A stretch of 64,000 nt of DNA from Pseudeuparius sepicola (lineage: Eukaryota; Arthropoda; Insecta; Coleoptera; Anthribidae). The stretch spans positions 1,250,001 to 1,314,000 of the forward strand of contig OY987305.1 of assembly GCA_963920635.1 (NCBI GenBank), in the 5' to 3' direction. Made by a program: the position numbers and the translations under genes. Below, in pieces: positions 12,031 through 47,021 of the stretch; position 1 is the stretch's first letter; each line of letters begins with the position of its first letter. Under the pieces are notes generated by a model. It ran no database searches. It had not been told where the DNA came from and was given only the letters and a program-made list of their open reading frames with translations.

Positions 12031-13138
12031 TTCGTCAGGCGTGAAACTGTGCATCACATGACCGATACTGTATGAAAAAGCGAGGTTAAGGTAAGATTTT
12101 TGCAAGTTTAACAATTGTTAGAACCGGCATAGTTTAGGTATCTATTTAAGCATAGACCTTTGGACATCGATATTACGGACATTTGGCCGACCAATGAGCC
12201 CAGAATGAAAGAAATAGCTTAGAAAATAAAATTTCCATCATTTAGGGGATCCTCTGTATATTCACCGTTGTAAACACAAACATGTTATAAAGTAATATTC
12301 TCGGAAATTTCTTTGTGGTGCAAACAGATCCATTTAATTTTCAATTGGGTTTTCCGCCATAGAAATAACCTGAATTTGACAATATCTTTGATTATTCTCC
12401 GAAGGCTCAGAAAAACAAAGTTGTTGAAGTTATTGCAAGCTCAAATCTTGCAAGCTGAATTAGAACCACTTATTGACATCCGATTGAGCTGCAATTTTAC
12501 ATACACCTTTAGTAATATCAGAAGAATTTACTTAAATTCTTCTATGGTAATATTCAATATTGTAATACCACAGAAAATATACTACGAATTTTCTGTGGTA
12601 ATACTTCTAATATGGCCGCCACTCCAAGATGGCGAATTACCTATTTTCTTTACAACCTCCTTAATATGGGTATCAAATAAAAGGGCTTGAAGTAATTCTA
12701 AGTAGAATATGTATTTTTCTATAAAGGAAATTTACACACCAAAATCTCGCGACAAGCTTTTCTATCATATACAATTGTATACTGTAACAAAATTATGGGT
12801 TTGCTTTGGTTTGGTTTATTTCAAAGTTTATTTTCTTCTTTTCAGCACTTAAATACAAGTTTGTTTTTAAAAATATTTTCTACTAATTTATTTTTTGAGT
12901 TTACGTTCAAAGTTTCGTTCTTTTAATGTTAGGTATTTATGAATTTTTCTGTCAACTTGAAAAAGTTGTCTTTTAATCAATTTAGTCCAGATTTCTGTGA
13001 CGAAAAACCCAATTAAAAATTAAATGCATAGAAAAAATAATGATGTTTACGAGAGGAAAAAAACATATCTCACAGAAAATAAATCGTACCTATTCTAGGT
13101 TAGCTTCCTAATGAAATTGGACACTTTTTCAAGCTTCA

Positions 13139-13180
13139 GAGTGGCCATGAAACAAAAGATAATTTGTTTCATGGCCACTC
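13139..13180. repeat. Perfect 18-bp hairpin in the CaMKI 3' UTR region
   Basis: Arms GAGTGGCCATGAAACAAA (13139-13156) and its exact reverse complement (13163-13180) flank a 6-nt loop AGATAA. It lies about 170 nt downstream of the CaMKI stop codon in the transcript direction. It is too short for a typical pre-miRNA. It could be a structural UTR element or a remnant MITE core. Confidence 0.6.
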
Positions 13181-13351
13181 ATGGCTATAATCACACGGAT
13201 GTTCAGAAATCAGTTGGAACAAAAGATGATATTCTGTTCAAAGACGCCGGACGGTTACATCTTTCTACATACATTTAAACATCTCAGTTTAACATCGAGA
13301 GTAATGAATTTGACTGCGTCAATAAATTAAGACTACCTACATTAAATTTAA

Positions 13352-37968
<24,617 letters not shown>

Positions 37969-38145
37969 GGTGTGGTCGTGTTGTACACGAGCTGGAAGCG
38001 AACGCGTGCGAATACACCCAGCGCGCAATCCCAACTGACCGACGATCTGACGAAGTTTATCGCAACAACCAGCGACCGGCGATTTTGTTACGATATTTCG
38101 GGGGAGTATTCGGCCGAAAATATTTCTAATGGAGTTCGATGGGAG
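37969..38145 (-). promoter_or_regulatory. CaMKI 5' UTR and proximal promoter region
   Basis: The 180 bp upstream of the CaMKI start codon are clearly GC-richer than the surroundings and run straight into the tandem array at 38146. No TATA box or defined initiator could be picked. The assignment rests on position only. Plus-strand reading frames through here (37816-38325) are antisense artefacts. Confidence 0.4.
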
Positions 38146-40600
38146 TCGCCCTTTCGATTGCCCAAGGTAGAACGACGTAATTCAACCCGCTTCGGCGCTG
38201 AGTATTTTAAAAGTCAACTAACGGCGAAATTTTCAAGCATTTTTGCAAGGTTTGTGAACAAAAATCGCCACGGGTGCAATCAATTTTTCTGGACCTTGAT
38301 TTTGTACTTACTTTGTACATTTTGAGTCGCTCTTTCGATTGCGGCAAGGTAGAAGGCCGTAGCTCAGCCCGTTTCGGCGCTAGCGGTTTTCAAAGTCAAC
38401 TAACACGAAAATTTTCAAGCAATTTTGCAAGGTTTGCGGAAAAAATCGCAACGGATGCAATCAATTTTTCTTGACCTTGATTTTTTACTTACTTTGTACA
38501 TTTTGAATCGCTCTTTCGAATACCGCATGGTAGAAGGTCGTAGCTCAACGCGTTTTCGGCGCTGGCTATTTTAGAAAACAACTAACGACGAAATTTTCAA
38601 GATTTTCGGAAAAAATCGCCACGGGTGCACATTTTTCTGGACCTGATTTTGTACTTACTTTGTACATTTTGAGTCGTTTTTTAGATTGCTGCAAGGTGGA
38701 GGGTCGTATAGCTCAACCCGTTTCGGCGCTAGCGGTTTTCAAAGTCAACTAACACGAAATTTTAAGCAATTTTGCAAGGTTTGAGGAAAAAATAGCAACG
38801 GTCGCAATCAATTTTTCTGGACCTTGATTTTTTACCTACTTTGTACGTTTTGAATCGCTCTTTCGAATGCTGCAAGGTGGAAGGTCATAGCTCAACCCGT
38901 TTCGGCGCTAGTGATTTTCAAAGTCAACTAACACGAATTTTTCAAGCAATTTTGCAAGGTTTGCGGAAAAAATCTCAACGATCTCAATCAATTTTTCCTG
39001 ACCTTAAATTTTTACTTACTTTGTTTATTTTAAATTGCTCTTTCGATTGCCGCAAGGTAGAAGTTCGTAGCTCAACCCGTTTCGGCGCTAGCGGTTTTCA
39101 AAGTCAACTAACACGAAATTTTCAAGCAATTTTGCAAGGTTTGTGGAAAAAAATCGCAACGGTCGCAATCAATTTTTCTGGACATTGATTTTTTATCCAC
39201 TTTGTACGTTTTGAATCGCTCTTTCGATTGCTGCAAGGTAGAAGGTCGTAGCTCAACGCGTTTTCGGCGCTGGCTATTTTAGAAAACAACTAACGACGAA
39301 ATTTTCGAGATTTTCGGAAAAAATCGCCACGGGTGCACATTTTTCTGGACCTGATTTTGTACTTACTTTGTACATTTTGAGTCGTTTTTTAGATTGCTGC
39401 AAGGTAGAGGGTCGTATAGCTCAACCCGTTTCGGCGCTAGCGGTTTTCAAAGTCAACTAACACGAAATTTTAAGCAATTTTGCAAGGTTTGAGGAAAAAA
39501 TAGCAACGGTCGCAATCAATTTTTCTGGACATTGATTTTTTATCCACTTTGTACGTTTTGAATCGCTCTTTCGATTGCTGCAAGGTAGAAGGTCGTAGCT
39601 CAACCCGTTTCGGCGCTAGCGATTTTCAAAGTCAACTAACACGAAAATTTCAAGCAATTTTACAAGGTTTGCGGAAAAAATCGCAACGGTCGCAATCAAT
39701 TTTTATGGATCTTGATTTTTTACTTACTTTGTACATTTTGAATCGCTCTCTCGATTTCCGCATGGTAGAAGGTCGTAGCTCAACTCGTTTCGGCGCTGGA
39801 TATTTTAGAACACAACTAACAACGAAATTTTCAAGGTTTTCGAAAAAAATCGCTACGGGTGCAATCAGTTTTTCTGAACCTTGATTTTTTACTTACTTTG
39901 TACATTTTAAATCGCTCTTTCGATTGTCTCAAGGTAGAAGGTTGTAGCTCAACCCGTTTCGGCGCTAGCGGTTTTCAAAGTCAACTAACATGACATTTTA
40001 AGCAATTTTGCAAGGTTTGCGGAAAAAATCGCAACGGTCGCAATCAATTTTTCTTGACCTTGATTTTTTACTTACTTTGTACATTTTTTATTGCTCTTTT
40101 GATTGCCGCACGGTAGAAGGTCGTAGCTCAACCCGTTTCAGCGCCAGCGGTTTTCAAAGTCAACTAACACGAAATTTTAAGGAATTTTGTAAGGTTTGCG
40201 GAAAAAATCGCTACGGGTGCTATCCATTTTTCTGGACCTTGATTTTATAGTTACAGATAGCAACATTTTGAATCGATCTTTCGAATGCTGCAAGGAGAAG
40301 GTCGTAGCTCAGCCCGCTTCGGCGCTGGCTATATTGAAAGACAACCAACGACGAAATTTTTAAGGTTTTTGGAAAAAATCGCCACGGCTGCAATCAATTT
40401 TTCTGGACCTTGATTTTTTACTTACTTTGTACACTTTGAATCGCTCTTTCGATTTCTGCAAGGTAGAAGGTCGTAGCTCAACCCGTTACGGCAGTAGCGA
40501 TTTTCAAAGTCAACTAACGACGAAATTTTTAAGGAAATTGCAATCGTCAAGGTTGCAATGATTTTTTATGGACTTTGATTGTCCATTTATTTTTTACTTT
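38146..40600. repeat. Higher-order tandem array (14 units of about 180 or 167 bp) upstream of CaMKI
   Basis: A unit containing TCGCTCTTTCGATTGC, GTAGCTCAACCCGTTTCGGC, TCAAAGTCAACTAACACGAA and TGCAATCAATTTTTCTGGAC recurs 14 times. Unit anchors: 38146, 38327, 38508, 38674, 38855, 39035, 39216, 39382, 39563, 39743, 39912, 40091, 40273, 40441. Spacings fall in two classes, 179-182 bp and 166-169 bp. The short type (with GGCTATTTTAGAAAACAACT) recurs every third or fourth unit, giving a higher-order period of about 529 bp (once about 708). The outermost units are the most diverged. Confidence 0.92.
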
Positions 40601-41954
40601 TTTCATATTTCGGCTCCTGGCAATGTCAAATTGTCAACGAATGTGATCGGACGAACACCCAGAGCAGAAGTAGATACGAGAGCACAAATCCCATGTTAAT
40701 TTCCCTAAGCGATAATCTTGCAGATTTTCACCAATTTTACCTCCTACACTTTGGCCACGCCCCCACCCCCTCACCGACCAATCAAAGCTCAGGAAGGACC
40801 CGGAGGGAACTGTTTGTGGTGCAGTACGCGCAAAGTTTATCTACTTGTAAGTAGTAAAACCAACCGAATCGCTATATAAATTTTATATAGCTGGACGTTC
40901 CTCTTGTCCAATAAACATCCTTATACGGGCGAGGTATTTTGTAACAATGTCCCAACGTTTTTGTATTCAACGTACCGTAACGCAGGTTTGCATCTTGACT
41001 GCTTAATTAGTATGCCGAAAGAGAAATAGATAATGCATATTTTTGCTACCACGTCTTGGGAAACTGGTCGGCAGATCCAACAGAGCGTATTTTTTTTATT
41101 GGATTCAAAAGAAAACATATGTTAAAAATAAAATTTCCCAGACCATCTGATTATGTCATTTGATAGCATTTGTAGATCTTAAACTGTAAAAATGTCGTGA
41201 AAGGAAACATGTGGTTTAATAGTTTATATCCTTGTGGGAATAAACAGAAAATCAAAGTTGGTTTTCAGTTAGCTAGAACAATTTGGACATAATATGTATT
41301 TTCGGGAATTCTGTGGGGGGGGTGGACATTATTCATACTTAGTTCAGCTATTGTTCACTAGGTGGCGGCATTAGAGGAGTAAACTCATACCATTGGCTAA
41401 CTCCAATTATTCATTCATACTTAGTTTAGCTATCCATCGCTATATGGCAGCACTAGCGTTGCAAACTATCTAATATCTAAATCTAGTCTGCATGTAAAAC
41501 ATCAATTCAATCAATCAAAACATTTGGTCGTTAGATGACGCTGTTGTATCAGACAAACAAGGTTCGCCTGCTTTTAGCATTTTAAACAGTAACCAATTTC
41601 TACGGCAATCTATTTAAAGCAAACCTTTGTTGGGCACAACCAAATGAGACCTTGTTTATTAAATATATTTTTGGGAACCATAAGATCTTTGTGAAGACTA
41701 GATATTATCATATTCTTAGTTTAGTTACTGTCCGTTAGATTGCAGCACTAACGGAGCAAATAATTCAGATTCACGTACTCCTTTGTATTTCTGAATTGAT
41801 TTTCCTGAATACATCTCTGATATCTATTCCCCCGATATGGGGGAATAAACATCAGTGCTTTCCCCCGCCACCAATTTTTGTCCGACCGCCATGCGCCAGA
41901 GGGCGCTGAAGGCTGTTTTTGGGCAGCCATGTTGTGCTGATTTCTAGGGTTACT
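40601..41954. other. Spacer upstream of the CaMKI array
   Basis: No gene was recognised. At about 40740-40800 the sequence is GC-richer, with GGCCACGCCCCCACCCCC and CCAATCAAAG, resembling GC- and CCAAT-box elements, so a promoter or untranslated exon is possible. At 41325-41480 two diverged copies of a roughly 80-bp segment (TTCATACTTAGTT(C/T)AGCTAT) occur; similar text is found near 41710 and 9240-9310. Confidence 0.4.
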
Positions 41955-42020
41955 GTTGGCACCACATACCTATTATATAGTACTATATAGGTATGTGGTT
42001 GGTACCATAGAGATCATATA

Positions 42021-42774
42021 TATAGGTAGAGTGCTGGACTATGTTTTTTATACATAGGTTGCGCGGAAAATCTTTGACGAATTTAAAATCATAAAATAGT
42101 AAAAAATAGTAATAAATAGGCCCGGTGGACTTGCGCATTTGCAATTTGAGGTAGTGTTTTGTGAAACTTGACACCCTTTGACAGCCATTCGATAGCGACA
42201 AACTAAGTTTAACCTACCGTTGTTTGCATCATAGACGCTTTGTGACATAATTTTTCCGATTTTCAGCTAATTATTAATAGTTTCGTCGCGTTTTAGTTGT
42301 TTGAGTGTTTTATCTAATTAAGTGATCATCTCGAAACGAGTCAAAACGCAGGTAATTGAAAATGCGACACCAACTCTTCTATTAAAACCACCTAAACCAT
42401 CATTTAAGTAAGTATATTAACATTGTTGTGGTGTAAGAAACTATTAGTAGCTTATTTGTTTTAGTGTTAAAGTTATAAAGGTATAGATGAAAACAAGTCA
42501 AGTTTTAGCATCAGTGAAGCAAATTCTAGTAGTTTGGACGAAACTAGTTTTACAAGTATAAACGAACCTAGTTGTAGTTATCGAAATCTTGACCAGTCCA
42601 CGTTGAGGTGAGCTTAATTTATTATCAATATACAAGTTTGTAGGGAGATAGTAATTCAGAAAAACAACCACTGTTTTGAATTGCGCGGTCTGAAGGTCTA
42701 ATGCGCATGTTCCATAGGCCCATGCGCAGATCCACAATTTGCCATAAAAAGGGACTTGTTCAGCACTCTACCTA
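42021..42774. mobile_element. 0.75 kb TIR element with exon-like segments
   Basis: Ends TAGGTAGAGTGCTGGAC and GTTCAGCACTCTACCTA are inverted repeats with one mismatch. The interior holds readings that look like spliced coding sequence. One (VIENATPTLLLKPPKP) runs up to a strong donor AAGTAAGT near 42410. A serine-rich one (SISEANSSSLDETSF...NLDQSTLR) ends at a GTGAGC donor near 42607. No family was recognised. It may be the 5' part of a larger transposon gene or a captured host fragment. Confidence 0.45.
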
Positions 42775-44715
42775 CAGTGTGACCCATTTGTTTTGGGGTC
42801 AGTCTGTAAAAAGTGTATCAATCGTGCGATTTGGCTGATTTTTTTTTTAAATTGTAGAGCTCGATGAACTGCACATTTTGAACAAAAATTGCCTGGTTCG
42901 CATAAAATCCAAAGCCTACTATGACCGTTTTTATGAGCAAAATTTTAAGAAACCATATTAGCGTTTTTTTTTGAAAAAATCTGTGTGCGCCAATGGATTG
43001 AGCACCCCTCGAAATGGGTATGTACAAAATTTCATCAAAATATTTCAAGTAATAACGATTTTGTAGAAAAATTAAAAATGCAGCCAAGGTACGTCTTTAT
43101 TTTCAAAAATTCAAAGTTGGCCATGGAAAATAATTGAATTGTTTACTTTTATTAAGTGTCAAACTGTCTAAATTGAGTTCAGAAATTGTTTGTGCTCAAT
43201 ACAATTAATTATCATAATTATGGAATATTTAAGCATAAGAGACAAAATAGAAATTGTTCGACTCGTGGGCGACAACGAGCGCTCGGCAGCAGAAGCTGCG
43301 GCCGAATTTAACAATAGACACCCAGGTAGATCAGTGAGTCGAAGTACTGTACAACGTATAAACAATATTTTTGATGAAACTGGATCGATTTCTAAAAATT
43401 TATTAAAAACTAGGCAAAATGGACGCCGTGGACTTGTTGAAAATAACAATCAAATTCTGCAATACTTTAGTGACAATCCTCGAAATAGTGTTCGAACGGC
43501 TAGTTTAGACCTTCATATACCCAGAGAGAGTATAAGGAGATGTTTGAGACAAAACAAAATAAAACCGTTTAAGCCAAAATTTTTGCACACCCTGGAACCA
43601 GGAGATGAGGAGAGAAGATTAGAATTTTGCTATTGGCTGCAAGGTGAATATCTCCATAATGGCAACTTTTTAAATGAAATTTTATTCACCGACGAAGCCA
43701 CGTTTACTACAAATGGTGTAGTATCAAGTCAAAACTGCCGTCACTGGTCAGCTGAAAATCCAGAGTTTATAATAAATGCAAGGAGACAATATTCACAAAA
43801 AATTAACGTTTGGTGTGGAATACTACGCGACAGAATAATTGGCCCATTTTTCTTTGAAGGGAATTTGAATGCGGCTGGCTTCTTGAATTTTCTAGAAATT
43901 GAATTTAGAAATGCTTTAGATGAGTTACCATTAAGATACCGTTTAAATTTAAAGTTACAGTTAGATGGCAGTCCTATTCATAATGCTCGTTTAATCAGAA
44001 ACTGGCTAGATAATAATTTTGAAAACTGTTGGATAGGGCGAAATAGTCCTTTCTGTGAGTGGCCACCGAGATCTCCGGACTTAACTCCTTTAGATTTTTT
44101 TCTTTGGGGTACACTTAAGCAAAATGTTTATAAGTCAAGACCCCATAATTTACAAGAACTGTAAGCTAGGATAAACCGTAGTTGTGAGGAAATTACTCCA
44201 CAGCAAATACGAAATGTAATTTTGAATGTACGCAAGAGGAACGACAAATGCATTGTAGAAAATGGAGGCTTGGTAGAAGTTACAAAAATTTTATAATTTT
44301 AATTGTTTTTATGTTTTGTGTTTATAAGCATAAGGTTGTATTATTACAATTCAATTATTTTCCATGGCCAACTTTGAATTTTTGAAAATAAAGACGTACC
44401 TTGGCTGCATTTTTAATTTTTCTACAAAATCGTTATTACTTGAAATATTTTGATGAAATTTTGTACATACCCATTTCGAGGGGTGCTCAATCCATTGGCG
44501 CACACAGATTTTTTCAAAAAAAAAAACGCTAATATGGTTTCTTAAAATTTTGCTCATAAAAACGGTCATAGTAGGCTTTGGATTTTATGCGAACCAGGCA
44601 ATTTTTGTTCAAAATGTGCAGTTCATCGAGCTCTACAATTTAAAAAAAAAATCAGCCAAATCGCACGATTGATACACTTTTTACAGACTGACCCCAAAAC
44701 AAATGGGTCACACTG
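42775..44715 (+). mobile_element. Mariner-like transposon with 367-369 bp terminal inverted repeats
   Basis: It starts CAGTGTGACCCATTTGTTTT (42775) and ends AAAACAAATGGGTCACACTG (44715), flanked by TA on both sides (42773-42774, 44716-44717). The left TIR (to 43141) and right TIR (from 44347) are nearly identical over about 367 bp, apart from an A/T-run length difference. It encodes one transposase. TIRs this long are unusual for mariner elements (typically about 30 bp). It is inserted at the right edge of the 42021 element. Confidence 0.9.
43220..44296 (+). CDS. Mariner-like DDE transposase with one premature stop
   Basis: ATG 43220 gives an open frame of 314 residues to a TAA at 44162-44164. 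The same frame then continues for 43 more codons (ARINRSCEEITPQQIRN...) to TAA 44294-44296, so the original protein was about 358 residues. N-terminal HTH region: residues about 1-60 (AEFNNRHPGRSVSRSTVQRI) plus a second HTH at about 85-115. Catalytic acids: D158 (LFTDEATF), D249 (QLDGSPIH) and D287 (WPPRSPDLTPLDFFLWG), with 37 residues between the last two. It cuts and pastes the element at TA sites. The stop removes the tail after the third acidic motif (tail motif RNDKCIVENGG), so function is doubtful. An upstream in-frame ATG at 43190 is less likely. Confidence 0.85.
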
Positions 44716-44717
44716 TA

Positions 44718-45600
44718 TATACAGGGTGTAACTGAACTGATGGTCAAAAATGAAACCACGTATTCTTGGAGTCAAAATAAGGGCACTTCTTCGTATATTT
44801 TTTTCTCCTACGGGCCATAGTTTTTTTATATAGAGCGTAGAAATTTAGAGAAAAACACACATATTTCTTAGTACCTCTAGAAGTATACGAGATATTTTCT
44901 TCAAACTTGGCGTGTCACATGAGCGGGAGTTGTCAAATTTACTTTTTTAACTTTTGCTATGGACTTGCCAATGGCAATAATAAACATGCGGAAACGCATA
45001 GTTGCTTGTATTGAAAGAGACGGCGGTCATGTCCAACATTTAATAACTTAATTTTCTAATAGCAATACGTTTCTTTTATTATCGTTTTTGCTTTTGTATT
45101 TTGTTAAATAAAGTTTAATTGACATCCACAGATTGCTAGATTTATTCTTAAAGTGACTATTGTTCATTGCAGCGTTGCCGTTCTTTAAAAATAATTAACG
45201 AACGGCTGCGAATATGAAAAAATACTAAGAGATACTTTTTGTTAATCATTCTATTCACCACTCAAAACAAATTTAAAAAAATGCGATTATACAGGGTATT
45301 CATATTTTTCTGAACTAATTAATTTTATTAACACCCTGTATCTCCGCAACTGGGAGCCTCAGAGAGTCAACCTTAAGTTTGACGGCTCATCTGCTCATGT
45401 GACACGCCAAGTTTGAAGAAAATATCTCGTATACTTCTAGAAATACTAAGAAATATGTGTATTTTTCTCCAAATTTCTACGCTCTGTATAAAAAAAACTA
45501 TGACCCGTAGGAGAAAAAAATATATGAAGAAGTGCCCTTATTTTGACTCCAAGAATACGTGGTTTCATTTTTGACCATCAGTTTAGTTACACCCTGTATA
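44718..45600. mobile_element. 0.88 kb foldback MITE
   Basis: Left TACAGGGTGTAACTGAACTG and right AGTTTAGTTACACCCTGTA are inverted. The arms of about 220 bp include TGGAGTCAAAATAAGGGCAC / GTGCCCTTATTTTGACTCCA and AAACTTGGCGTGTCACATGA and its complement. The centre is non-coding. It starts 2 bp after the transposon TA duplication, so one element landed at the edge of the other. Confidence 0.8.
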
Positions 45601-45888
45601 TGATCTCTATGGTTGGTACAGAGAAAATTTCTCTGTGTTGGCACCATTTAGGTTAAGTCTTCTTCTTCCTCTTTTTCACTTCATTTCAAATAACCCCGCC
45701 GAAAAACGCAGCTTCCTTTTTGGCATTGAACTACACAGGAACTACATATATTTCAATGCTTTTTGGCTTCCCCTCTACTGCCAGCACAACAACAACATGG
45801 CGGTAGCCTGTTTCGGACATTTCTAACATATTTGAATAGCAGTCCACATTTATTTAAGAGGTCCGTTGCTCTAGTACTACAGTTTGTG

Positions 45889-45970
45889 TCACAAACACAG
45901 ACATATATAAAAGTAGATCTGTGGCCACAAACACAGACGTATATAAAAATAGATCTGTGGTCACAAAATA
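45889..45970. repeat. 36-bp tandem duplication
   Basis: A unit of 36 bp starting ACAAACACAGAC(A/G)TATATAAAA and ending TAGATCTGTGG is present twice, followed by a partial third start (TCACAAAAT). Each unit contains TATATAAA. No transcript could be tied to it. Confidence 0.7.
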
Positions 45971-46230
45971 TAAAGGTTAGTTTGTGTAAATAAGTTACCT
46001 TTGTTGACAAGTCTTACTTTTGACAATAAAGCATATTTGATTTAATTGGAAATGGAAAGAAATAAATGAAAGACGTAAATGCGACTGGTATGTGAAACAA
46101 TTATATTGTACAATATAATATAATAACAAAATTAAAATAAGCAAAGGAAATTCAAAAAGTAAAAAAAAATCTAACTAAACCAAATTCTGAAAATACAGCA
46201 TCTGATATCACATAAAGTAATTTAATAAAT

Positions 46231-46344
46231 TCTGTTCAACGAATGTTCATACCTAGGTCACAACTCCCATCCATATTGATCGTATATTCAAGAGTCAGAC
46301 AAAGACGGGAGTTGTAACGTAGGTATGAACATTCGTTGAACAGA
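46231..46344. repeat. 114-bp hairpin downstream of OTUD5
   Basis: Left arm TCTGTTCAACGAATGTTCAT continues into ACCTAGGTCACAACTCCC. The right arm is the reverse complement over about 41 bp with roughly four mismatches. The loop is about 32 nt. Arm length, mismatch pattern and loop resemble both a small MITE and a miRNA precursor. It lies about 0.7 kb beyond the OTUD5 stop codon, possibly in its 3' UTR. Confidence 0.6.
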
Positions 46345-47021
46345 GAGTAAATGGCTTCCCGCATATATTGTTGTTAAACCGATACAAATTCTATGCAGAA
46401 CGAAACTGGGAGAAGTAACTAAGTAAGTATGTATTTTTAAATACAACTGAAAGCCATACGACAAGCACAGTTTTACGGAATATTATATCGTAAACAACCC
46501 AAATTTTAATTAAATAGTAAGATACACACGACGTCACAAAAACCTGTACGTAAAATATGCGTTGAATATTCCTCCTAAAATCATGCTTCTCATATCCGTA
46601 CTTAACTCACAACAACGAAATGATTATGTAAAAATAGTTATAAAAATCTAACTACCCCAAAAAGTGAACATAGCTTAGCTTTTGAAAAAATGTAAAAACC
46701 TAACCTAAAAACTGACGAGAACTTTGTTCAGTGTTACCATCAAAATAACACGTCGCATACGTACCTAAAGTAAACATCAGTCTGTGCATTAAACAGCAAA
46801 TATAAAAATACATGGCGTCCCAAGAGTACCATTCATAAATTGGTAGTTAAAAAACCAGGGCAACCGATAAGGCCAAATCACACCCCAAGTGTCAAAGAAA
46901 CTGCTTGGTCGATGCCGATACCATGTAACAACGCAAAACACTGAACAAAATTTAGGAATTCAACTAAATAAATAGTATTTATCGCTACAACTATATTATA
47001 AAAGGGTTATAGCGACTAAAA
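46345..47021. other. OTUD5 3' flank
   Basis: AT-rich sequence directly downstream of the OTUD5 stop codon in the minus direction. It probably includes the 3' UTR. No clear poly(A) signal was assigned and no other gene was seen. Confidence 0.35.

Larger units (their letters stand above)
9480..13351 (-). other. Probable long 3' UTR or downstream flank of CaMKI
   Basis: Very AT-rich sequence with no exon-like reading lies directly downstream of the CaMKI stop codon (13352). Minus-strand AATAAA motifs occur near 9484-9512, next to a sharp change in sequence character, and could mark the 3' end of a roughly 3.9 kb UTR. The block contains a TIR element (11502-12030), a small CCACAGAAAAT / ATTTTCTGTGG hairpin at about 12572-12600, and a perfect hairpin at 13139-13180. 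The UTR extent is an inference. Confidence 0.35.
41955..45646. mobile_element. Composite transposon block between 10-bp direct repeats
   Basis: GTTGGCACCA occurs at 41955-41964 and again at 45637-45646, and could be a target duplication. Just inside, CCATAGAGATCATATA (about 42006) is matched inverted by TATATGATCTCTATGG (about 45597-45612). Between them lie three elements in series: a 0.75 kb TIR element (42021), the transposase-bearing element (42775) and a foldback MITE (44718). A small palindrome with arms CCACATACCTA/TAGGTATGTGG lies at 41962-41998. The insertion order is inferred. Confidence 0.5.

Noticed and set aside
38841..40250. Several repetitive plus-strand frames with a shared ...STRFGAS..FQSQLT... 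pattern
   Set aside because: The repeated protein pattern is a by-product of the 180-bp tandem units, whose period leaves frames open for a unit or two; frames are interrupted at short units and no start or splice context exists.
40579..40854. 91-residue plus-strand frame
   Set aside because: Begins in the last satellite unit and runs through a GC-rich possible promoter; no domain, splice or codon evidence.
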